Shown here piece by piece: positions 43,964 to 50,292 of a stretch of DNA of 64,000 bases. The DNA comes from a virus. The DNA lies in IMG/VR virus record IMGVR_UViG_3300032093_000049, positions 1 to 64,000 of that record; one strand, written 5' to 3'. Numbering within the stretch: the stretch's first letter is position 1; the number at the start of each line of letters is the position of its first letter. The notes beneath the pieces were generated by a model, which worked only from the letters and a program-made list of their open reading frames with translations, made no database searches and was not told the origin of the DNA. The translations under genes and the position numbers were made by a program.

Positions 43964-44344
43964 TTATTTCTTTTTCTTTTTTACTACTCCACCTTTTTTT
44001 TGTTGTGGAATTTGATTCTGCATTTCATCCATATACATGCTTCCCATTCCAGAACCAGGTCCTGACACATTCACTGGTTTATTTCTAACAGTAGAAGGAA
44101 TAAATATTGGATTTCCTAAACTATCAGTTGTATACTGTGGATACATTGCGTTTAGTTGCTGTAGTTGTTTTATTCTTTCCTTTGCTGGATCATAGTAATT
44201 TACATCATTAACATTTCCTTGACCTAATTGAGCTTTAGGTAAAGACTTCTTAAATGCTTTCATAGCACCACCAGCTTTCATATAAGCTTTAGCTTTATTA
44301 TCATTGAAAGTCTTAAACGGATTTGATGTAGTTTTCTTTTTCAT
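43964..44344 (-). CDS. Small basic protein with LPKAQLG motif, 126 residues
   Basis: This basic protein begins MKKKTTSNPFKTF and has MKAGGAMKAF, then LPKAQLG at residues 35-41, and ends QKKGGVVKKKKK. It belongs to a run of small Lys-rich genes. The LPKAQxG heptamer is shared with the 1085- and 1830-residue proteins, suggesting common processing or sorting. Charge and position suggest DNA binding inside the head. No known domain. Confidence 0.7.
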   Translation of the reverse strand: MKKKTTSNPFKTFNDNKAKAYMKAGGAMKAFKKSLPKAQLGQGNVNDVNYYDPAKERIKQLQQLNAMYPQYTTDSLGNPIFIPSTVRNKPVNVSGPGSGMGSMYMDEMQNQIPQQKKGGVVKKKKK

Positions 44345-44346
44345 GA

Positions 44347-44514
44347 TTATTTCTTTTTACGGGCAGCAGCCATTTTCTTAAAAGTCTTAGCAAGAGCTTT
44401 TGCTCTACCAGTACAGCCAGGTTTAGTAATAGGTGTACACTTACCTTCAGTGCCTCTACGTTTAATAGAGGCAGTAGCTTTCTGTATCCACTTCTTATCT
44501 TTTTTCTGAGCCAT
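44347..44514 (-). CDS. Small basic protein, 55 residues
   Basis: A short gene read directly: ATG at 44514 overlapping the upstream stop as TAATG, stop at 44347, ending 2 bases before the next start. The protein starts MAQKKDKKWIQKATASIKRR and contains CTPITKPGCTGRAKALAKTF and a basic end. Two cysteines flank a KPG turn. It fills the gap between the 87- and 126-residue genes exactly and matches their charge. Likely a head-interior or DNA-binding protein; function unknown. Confidence 0.82.
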   Translation of the reverse strand: MAQKKDKKWIQKATASIKRRGTEGKCTPITKPGCTGRAKALAKTFKKMAAARKKK

Positions 44515-44777
44515 TACTTTTTCTTTTTAGAGGTAGACTTCTTTTTAATAATACCTCTTCCCATTAGGATATCTTTCTTAGTTACTTTACCGTCTCCAGA
44601 AATATCAGGAAAAGATTTTGCTGAACCACCTTTCTTAAGAATTCTACCATCAGTTCTTGGGTTGTTACCATAACCAGGCATACCTACAATAGTTTTTGTA
44701 GCACCACCTGCTTTTTTTCTAGGGAGTGCTGTTGGTGTTTTTTTTACACCTCCTCCACATGCCATACATCTTGCCAT
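44514..44777 (-). CDS. Small basic protein with an EF-hand-like loop, 87 residues
   Basis: The N-terminus has a Cys pair (MARCMACGGG), then two GG motifs (KKAGG, KKGG). Residues 58-69 read DISGDGKVTKKD, with D, S, D, G and a closing D at positions 1, 3, 5, 6 and 12 of a canonical EF-hand/dockerin-type loop, followed by ILMGRGII. The C-terminus is poly-basic. Very short proteins of this style occur, from memory, in metagenomic phages. A calcium-binding structural role is inferred. Confidence 0.75.
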   Translation of the reverse strand: MARCMACGGGVKKTPTALPRKKAGGATKTIVGMPGYGNNPRTDGRILKKGGSAKSFPDISGDGKVTKKDILMGRGIIKKKSTSKKKK

Positions 44778-44795
44778 GACTTATATATAATTAAA

Positions 44796-45155
44796 TTAAC
44801 AATTCCACTTTCTTAAAGACTTATTAATCCTTGAGTTAGGATCATTAGCTGTCTTAGAGCTTGTTAGTTTTTTCTTCATACCTGACATTCTTTTACAAAA
44901 TGACTTGCGTCTCTTTGCTGCTTTGCTGTCAGGATCTAGTTTAGAAGGTTTAGTAGTTACAGCTGTCTTAAGTTTACTACCTGGATTTTCTCTTCTATAA
45001 GATGCTACTCCTTTAGCATTAAGACCACCAGACTCAGATTTACCCTCCTTACGCGTCCATGCAGGTGTAGAGCCACCTTTCTTCATCTTAGGTGTTTTAC
45101 CAGCTTTCTTCATTGAGATAGCTATTGCTGCTTGTTGTGCTCTACTCTTTGCCAT
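44796..45155 (-). CDS. Small basic protein, 119 residues
   Basis: Very Lys/Arg-rich. The core SESGGLNAKGVASYRRENPG, then AAKRRKSFCKRMSGMKKKLT and NDPNSRINKSLRKWNC is a pattern I recall from many phages, a small uncharacterised family. Conservation of Cys, Arg and Trp residues there suggests a defined fold rather than a disordered tail. It lies in the basic-gene cluster behind the capsid genes. Possibly a DNA-binding internal head protein. Confidence 0.72.
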   Translation of the reverse strand: MAKSRAQQAAIAISMKKAGKTPKMKKGGSTPAWTRKEGKSESGGLNAKGVASYRRENPGSKLKTAVTTKPSKLDPDSKAAKRRKSFCKRMSGMKKKLTSSKTANDPNSRINKSLRKWNC

Positions 45156-45157
45156 GG

Positions 45158-45397
45158 TTACTTCATTTTGCCATTAGCCAAGTTGCTAAACATCTTAGCT
45201 TGTTCCATTGCCATCTTCTTTACATCAGACATGAGTTTTGCATCCTTCTGGATCTCAGCAGCTCTCTTTAATGTTGACATAGCAGATTCAACTTCCCACT
45301 TTCTCATATCAGCTTTGTTACCACCCATAATAGAAATACCTAATGAAGAAGATTTCTTAGCTGGAGTTTTCTTTACTGTTGTTTTTTTTATTGCCAT
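45158..45397 (-). CDS. Small basic helical protein, 79 residues
   Basis: The basic N-terminus (MAIKKTTVKKTPAKKSSSLG) resembles a histone-like Ala/Lys/Pro tail. It is followed by MGGNKADMRKWEVESAMSTL and a helical region. Gaps to neighbours are 2-3 bases, so it is part of the operon. Likely binds DNA or the capsid interior; no known domain. Confidence 0.72.
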   Translation of the reverse strand: MAIKKTTVKKTPAKKSSSLGISIMGGNKADMRKWEVESAMSTLKRAAEIQKDAKLMSDVKKMAMEQAKMFSNLANGKMK

Positions 45398-45400
45398 AAC

Positions 45401-45739
45401 TTATGCTTTACTCACTCTTCTACCCATACCTACTCTAGATTTCTCTGCTTTCTTAGCAGCTAGTTTAGAAGGTGTTAGTTCATATTTAGTTTTTGGTGTT
45501 TTACTTGAAACCTTTTTTGTGGGACGGCAGTATTCATTTTTACCACCGGCCCCACAAGGTTTTCCAGATTTAGTGTCTTGCCACTTTTCTTTTTGCCATC
45601 TTTTAAGCTCAGTACCTTCTTTGGTCTTTCTTACTTGACCTTTACCTTTACGGCACTTAGCAATAGCTTGAGAAGCCCTTGCTGAAGGGAACACCGCATA
45701 CCGGGCTTTTACACTATGATAACAAGAATCTTTTGGCAT
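45401..45739 (-). CDS. Small basic protein, 112 residues
   Basis: Begins MPKDSCYHSVKARYAVFPSA and continues QAIAKCRKGKGQVRKTKEGT and RWQKEKWQDTKSGKPC. It is very Lys/Arg-rich with five cysteines, including CGAGGKNEYC. Its start overlaps the upstream stop as TAATG. Similar short 'YHSVKARY...AIAKCRK' proteins occur, from memory, in other phage genomes. Probable internal virion protein, function unknown. Confidence 0.72.
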   Translation of the reverse strand: MPKDSCYHSVKARYAVFPSARASQAIAKCRKGKGQVRKTKEGTELKRWQKEKWQDTKSGKPCGAGGKNEYCRPTKKVSSKTPKTKYELTPSKLAAKKAEKSRVGMGRRVSKA

Positions 45740-46188
45740 TACTTCTTTTTCTTCATTGTCATACCATACTTGGCTTTAGGTACAGCAGTCTTAGGGGCAG
45801 TTGATATACCACCAGTGCGACCAGTAGCTTTAAGAAGAGCACTTACTTTTTTGTTAGAGTTAGTCATACCTCCTGTTTTGTATGTAGCTCCACCCTTCAT
45901 TTTATTTTGCCCAGGCTTAAATGGAGTAAAGTCATCTTCTTTTGCAGCTTTAGGATTCTTAGCATAAAATTCATTAGCCTTTATTTGATCTTTAGTAAGT
46001 CCTGGAGTAACAATTCTTTCTCTCTTCATTCCTGAAGATACGGGATCATCATATTTAATTTTAGTTACAGTACGACCTGTTTTTGTATTTGTTTTAGTTT
46101 TAATAACATTACCTTCTGGGTCAACTACTTTATTTTTGACTACCTTACCATTCTTAGCTTTACTAAGAGTTTTTTTCATATGTTTCAT
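45739..46188 (-). CDS. Small basic protein, about 149 residues
   Basis: The frame is open upstream to 46254, but that start would lie inside the preceding 337-residue gene. The first ATG after its stop, at 46188 (MKHMKKTLSKAKNGKVV), gives a short spacer and a basic N-terminus like its neighbours. The C-terminal half contains MKGGATYKTGG and RTGG. It is the first gene of the basic cluster after the capsid genes. Probable DNA-binding or head-interior protein. Confidence 0.7.
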   Translation of the reverse strand: MKHMKKTLSKAKNGKVVKNKVVDPEGNVIKTKTNTKTGRTVTKIKYDDPVSSGMKRERIVTPGLTKDQIKANEFYAKNPKAAKEDDFTPFKPGQNKMKGGATYKTGGMTNSNKKVSALLKATGRTGGISTAPKTAVPKAKYGMTMKKKK

Positions 46189-46198
46189 TTTACATAAA

Positions 46199-47212
46199 TT
46201 AAGAGTTCCACAACTTTTCAATTTTGTTGTTGAGATCCTTAAGTATATCCTCATTAAGTGGATTTCTTAAGTACTCAATAACATCGGAAGTGTTTCTACC
46301 CATCATAGTTCCAGATTGAGTATGATAGATATGTCCATCTGCCTTATTAACAATATACTTAAAAAATATGGAATCTTTTACAATTGCTTTAATTTTTAAT
46401 GTTTCCATATCCATTGCTGCTGCATCTAGGAATCCTTTTGCAGCTCTTTCTTTGTTACCTTCAGTACCTTCACCATTGATATGCCTATCCATATTGTCAT
46501 AGATAACATCATTAGGAGTATACTTCTTATATTGTACACTTGCTGTATCTACTGCTTTAGCAATGTAGAACAACTTAGTGCTATTCTTATCAAATAGTTT
46601 CTGCAGTTCTGCAAGAGCTTTGTTTCTGAGTTTCTTGTACTCAGTTCTTGCACCGGCAGTTTCTTGTGCTTTATCTAAATAAAACTTAGGTGGTACTGCT
46701 TTAGATCTTGCTTCATCATAGCTACGTGCTACAATAGAGAACCCACCTGCTTCAATCGCATAAAGCTTAAGTCTATCAAATGGATCTTTTGGATCTAAGT
46801 ACAATGGTTCATTACCACATGATATAGATATCTTATTCCAGAATTCTGAATTATCAGGACGCAGAAGTTTTACATTGTTCCAAAAGTGTGTATCTTCTAC
46901 ATCTATTACATTAGCAGCTAATTCTCTTTCTAATTCTGCAACCGCATGTCTAATTTGTAGAATCTTTGCTGCTCTTTCTTCAGGATCTCTAATGAGTCTG
47001 ATTTCTGGAGCAAACTCATTGAGTCCAGTTACATATTGAACCACCCCATTCTTTTCTAAGCATGCAAGTTGTTCAGTATGGGTAACCCCATCAAATAAAG
47101 AAAGTCCGTAATCTTCTAGTCCCATGTTTGAAACTGATCTGTCAAAATAAGGTTTAATAGAGATAGCTGTTGCTTTAGTATCTCTTGTTTCTACCATTGT
47201 GAAATTTTCCAT
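46199..47212 (-). CDS. Capsid-associated protein of unknown function, 337 residues
   Basis: A mostly helical protein with two Cys (CLEKNG; ISCGNEPLYLDPKDPFDRLK). It follows the major capsid gene after a strong terminator and has the leader AAAAACCAACAACAATGG, suggesting independent, efficient translation. A gene of similar size follows the capsid gene in crAss-like phages as I recall, but no function is known to me. The C-terminus (HTQSGTMMGRNTSDVIEYLR) may form a small domain. Confidence 0.68.
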   Translation of the reverse strand: MENFTMVETRDTKATAISIKPYFDRSVSNMGLEDYGLSLFDGVTHTEQLACLEKNGVVQYVTGLNEFAPEIRLIRDPEERAAKILQIRHAVAELERELAANVIDVEDTHFWNNVKLLRPDNSEFWNKISISCGNEPLYLDPKDPFDRLKLYAIEAGGFSIVARSYDEARSKAVPPKFYLDKAQETAGARTEYKKLRNKALAELQKLFDKNSTKLFYIAKAVDTASVQYKKYTPNDVIYDNMDRHINGEGTEGNKERAAKGFLDAAAMDMETLKIKAIVKDSIFFKYIVNKADGHIYHTQSGTMMGRNTSDVIEYLRNPLNEDILKDLNNKIEKLWNS

Positions 47213-47229
47213 TGTTGTTGGTTTTTATT

Positions 47230-47282
47230 TGTTGGTTAAAAATAGTAAAATAGGGAGGAGTATGAACCCCTCCCTATTTTAC
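47230..47282 (-). terminator. Strong terminator after the major capsid gene
   Basis: A perfect 14-bp stem (arms 47245-47258 and 47269-47282, GTAAAATAGGGAGG and its complement) with a 10-base loop is followed on the minus strand by TATTTTTAACC. It separates the capsid gene from the next gene and would raise capsid output relative to downstream genes. Confidence 0.9.
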
Positions 47283-47294
47283 CGGTTGTATATA

Positions 47295-48911
47295 TTAGAA
47301 TGATCCACCAGTGATTGGGTTTCTCATAACAATCTTAAGGACTTTAGTTGGGTCCTTAACCCAGATAGCAGGCATTGTCTGAGACATCATCACACGGTAT
47401 CCATTGAATTGTCCAGAAGACTGGAATCCTTGAGTACGGCCCATGTAGTCCATAGTACCATTCTGATACCACCACTTAAGTTGGTTATCCCAAGACAACT
47501 TCAACAAGTAGATATTGTCGTTAGTGTTGTCAGTGATATCAAAGATGATAAAGCTATAAGAAGACAATGGGAAACCATCAATGATTGGGTTTTCAATGTC
47601 ATTAGTATGTACGTTGTCAAATGCTGGATTGAGGACAAACTTAACATTAGCCAAGAATGGAATAACGTAGCTTGTGTATGCAAATCCAAAGTTCAAGTCC
47701 ATACCCTTACCTGTGATTGCACCAATATCAGCAGCCTGGATAAGAAGACCAGAAGAGATTGCTTCTCTCTTGATAGCTTCATTAACCATACGCATACCAC
47801 CCATACCAGTTTGTACTACAAGTGAACGCTTAGGATCTGGACCCTGGAATTCAACCTTACCATTGAAGAAGTTGTAGATTTCTCCACGGAACAAATCAAG
47901 TGTAAAGTTATTCTTGTTGTACACACGCTTGAATGAGTTGTCAAGCTGCTTCCAGAGACCCACAGACAAACGGATATCATCTGGTCCATCCTGCTTAACA
48001 CGTCCTCCTTGTCCCCACATTAGGTAAGTCTCAATGTCAGTAGCAATCTTAGAAAGGTGTGCTGCTTCCATTGTAGTAAGGAATGTACGTGAAAGATCAC
48101 CATTATCAAAAGCTTTCTTTACTTTATCCTTACCCATTACCTTAACCATATCTTCCAAAGAAGCAATTGATGGATCAAGACCCTTGTCAAATGTTCTCCA
48201 GATCTCAGTTACAGGAACTGTACCATCTGCATTCATACCACCCTTGATCATCAAGTCTGCACGTGAAGAAATAGAGTAGTGAACATGTGCTTCTGCTCCT
48301 CCTACAAAGTTGTAGAATTCACGGAATCCTGCATTAGTAATGATGTCAGAGAAACGTTCTCCATACTCACCACGTGCAGAACCTTTACGGAATACCTTAG
48401 TACCATTAGCAAGATACTTGTTATCCAGATACTTGTAGTTATCATTGTTAACAAGTTGTACGGTATAGATGAATCCGTCTCCTACAGGAAGAATGTCATC
48501 CTGAGTAACGTACATTTCCACACCATTGTACTTGTCATATGTAAAGATATCTCCGTGACCAAACTCACGTCGGTTAATCTTTACTTTGAATGTAGTACCA
48601 TCAAGACCTTTGAAACCATTTTCTGGTTCAATGTCTTCAATGATGTAAGGAAGATCAATTGACACAGGTGTCTGCCAACGGTATTCACCACGTGCATTGT
48701 CAACCATAATTACATTCTTTCCTCCAAAAGAGGACATCTGATAAAGGGGCATTTCAACCTTCTGAGCCATAGCCCATAGGTCTACTGGACCAAGATCCAT
48801 TGGTTCTGCATCCTTCAACATGTTTGTTAGGTGGTATGAATCCACGTGTGATGAAGCTGCATAGGCAGTATCACGCATGAATATACCATTGTTTAAAACT
48901 GGAGTTGCCAT
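47295..48911 (-). CDS. Major capsid protein, 538 residues
   Basis: Size, position after portal and scaffold candidate, and the dedicated terminator support the major capsid protein. The protein contains YLTMLK-like helices at the N-terminus (VDSYHLTNMLKDAEP), a long beta-rich body and a C-terminal domain (GRTQGFQSSGQFNGYRVM; KDPTKVLKIVMRNPITGG), compatible with the HK97 fold used by crAss-like phages. Codon use is richer in C-ending codons than most of the window, consistent with high expression. The leader (AACAAACAAATAAACAAATGG) lacks a Shine-Dalgarno sequence. The assignment is strong by context but not checked by structure prediction. Confidence 0.85.
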   Translation of the reverse strand: MATPVLNNGIFMRDTAYAASSHVDSYHLTNMLKDAEPMDLGPVDLWAMAQKVEMPLYQMSSFGGKNVIMVDNARGEYRWQTPVSIDLPYIIEDIEPENGFKGLDGTTFKVKINRREFGHGDIFTYDKYNGVEMYVTQDDILPVGDGFIYTVQLVNNDNYKYLDNKYLANGTKVFRKGSARGEYGERFSDIITNAGFREFYNFVGGAEAHVHYSISSRADLMIKGGMNADGTVPVTEIWRTFDKGLDPSIASLEDMVKVMGKDKVKKAFDNGDLSRTFLTTMEAAHLSKIATDIETYLMWGQGGRVKQDGPDDIRLSVGLWKQLDNSFKRVYNKNNFTLDLFRGEIYNFFNGKVEFQGPDPKRSLVVQTGMGGMRMVNEAIKREAISSGLLIQAADIGAITGKGMDLNFGFAYTSYVIPFLANVKFVLNPAFDNVHTNDIENPIIDGFPLSSYSFIIFDITDNTNDNIYLLKLSWDNQLKWWYQNGTMDYMGRTQGFQSSGQFNGYRVMMSQTMPAIWVKDPTKVLKIVMRNPITGGSF

Positions 48912-48942
48912 TTGTTTATTTGTTTATTTGTTTGTTACTATA

Positions 48943-50184
48943 TTAAAATCGTCTAAATATATTTCCACTATTTCTTGACAATGTCTTCTGAACTGGTTTC
49001 TTTCTGGTTGGTTCTTCTTCTTGTGCAGATGAAGAAGTAAGTTTCCTTTGTTGTTCAGTCTTTAATTGTCTCACTGTTTTTTCTACAGCTTCTTTGCTAC
49101 CTTGTTCTCTTACACGTCCTTTGTATCCATCAGGATCTGCAAGTAACCATAATGCCTCTGCAATCAGATCATGTCTTGGTTCTACAAACTGATACTTTTC
49201 AAGCAAGTGACCAAGTAAGTTTGTTTGTTTACCAGAGATAGAAGGGTAGTTAGGTTGAACCAATCCTGAGTAAAGCAGTGATTGAGTTTTCTTGTCTAAC
49301 TTAATTCCTCCTACTTCTCCTGTTACAAGTGTATTATATACATTATCTGTATATGCTTTTGCTGCTTGTTCTTGCTGTTGTTTTTTTAATTCTTGTTCTG
49401 CAAGTTGCCTAGCAACAATCTCCTCTTGCATTTTGTCCAGCTTTGGTTTAAACTGGTTTGCCTTTTGCTCAAGTTTACCAAGATCTGCCCAATCAGTGAT
49501 TTCTGCTTCAATCTCTTCTGGAGTACCAAACTGAGTTGCATATAGATACTGTCTTGCAATCTCTTGTTGATCATACTCATCAGAAGGATCAAGTTGCCGC
49601 ATTTCTTCAACATGTGCTAGAGTACGGAATAAACCTTTAAGGTCTTGTCCACCATCTGCAACATACTTGGCAGCAATCTGAAGTTCTTCAGGCAATGCTT
49701 GAAAGAATTCCCTTGGAGTATTCTCTCTTACTTTGTTTTCCCTTTCTTGGAAGTTAGCTTCAAAAAGTTCTCTAAAGTCTTTTGTTGTATATTCCTCTAA
49801 AGGCTTATCATCATCAAAAGGAATTAGAGTACCTTCCTCAATCATTTTAGTTGCTAGTTCAGCAAGACCTGATTTATCAACCTTTGGTCTTCCTTTGTTA
49901 CCAGCATCTTCTTCCTGAGCAATAAGACTATCAAGTTCATTAATAGTCTCTTCAACTTCTTTAGGAGTTGCTTTCACTTCTACAGCAGGAGTTTCCTTCT
50001 CTGTAGGTTTGTCAAGGAACGTTGTGTCTACAGTCTCTCTTGTAAATACTGATTTCTTTTCTTCCTCTTCTTCTTTATTGTCTGCAGGGAGCATAACATT
50101 CTCTGCACCAGGCATTCCAAAGAGGTCATCAATATTCACATCCACTTGAGAGACGGATGTTGACTCATTTGTTGGTTCTGTCAT
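48943..50184 (-). CDS. Scaffold protein candidate, 413 residues
   Basis: The N-terminus is acidic and disordered-looking (DNKEEEEEKKS); the middle is helical and Gln/Glu-rich (ELKKQQQEQAAK), and the C-terminus is basic (TRKKPVQKTLSRNSGN). It lies exactly between portal and capsid genes, the usual place of an internal scaffold. The leader is AAAACCAACAACAATGAC. Function is inferred from composition and context. Confidence 0.72.
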   Translation of the reverse strand: MTEPTNESTSVSQVDVNIDDLFGMPGAENVMLPADNKEEEEEKKSVFTRETVDTTFLDKPTEKETPAVEVKATPKEVEETINELDSLIAQEEDAGNKGRPKVDKSGLAELATKMIEEGTLIPFDDDKPLEEYTTKDFRELFEANFQERENKVRENTPREFFQALPEELQIAAKYVADGGQDLKGLFRTLAHVEEMRQLDPSDEYDQQEIARQYLYATQFGTPEEIEAEITDWADLGKLEQKANQFKPKLDKMQEEIVARQLAEQELKKQQQEQAAKAYTDNVYNTLVTGEVGGIKLDKKTQSLLYSGLVQPNYPSISGKQTNLLGHLLEKYQFVEPRHDLIAEALWLLADPDGYKGRVREQGSKEAVEKTVRQLKTEQQRKLTSSSAQEEEPTRKKPVQKTLSRNSGNIFRRF

Positions 50185-50292
50185 TGTTGTTGGTTTTATT
50201 TATTACTTAATTTAATATAAGAAGAATAAGTGAAATAAACTTCAAAAATTTAAAGTTTCTGAAACGTTTTTTGCACTATATAGCTAAATAGA
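50185..50292 (-). promoter_or_regulatory. Leader and AT-rich gap between portal and scaffold genes
   Basis: The 108-base gap ends in AAAACCAACAACAATG at the scaffold start. Upstream lie weak AT-rich inverted repeats (GTTTC-A-GAAAC and AAACTT...AAGTTT) but no clear terminator and no TAnnTTTG box. It may regulate translation or RNA processing. Confidence 0.35.

Noticed and set aside
45132-45638. 168-codon open frame on the plus strand over the basic-gene cluster
   Set aside because: It lies antisense to three tightly packed minus-strand genes with coherent basic products; its hydrophobic translation is the expected antisense shadow of Lys-rich codons.
46189-46254. Longer N-terminus for the 149-residue basic protein
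   Set aside because: It would overlap the end of the 337-residue gene by 56 bases and gives a Cys-bearing N-terminus unlike its neighbours. ATG at 46188 lies just after the upstream stop.
48279-48662. 127-codon plus-strand frame over the capsid gene
   Set aside because: Antisense to the major capsid gene and without leader or context; a shadow frame. The same holds for the other plus-strand frames in the window, such as 47409-47825 and 8845-9264.
48912-48942. Microsatellite (TTTG/TTTA repeats) before the capsid gene
   Set aside because: It is the A/C-rich leader read on the other strand, shared in type with other structural genes, so a leader explains it better than a repeat.
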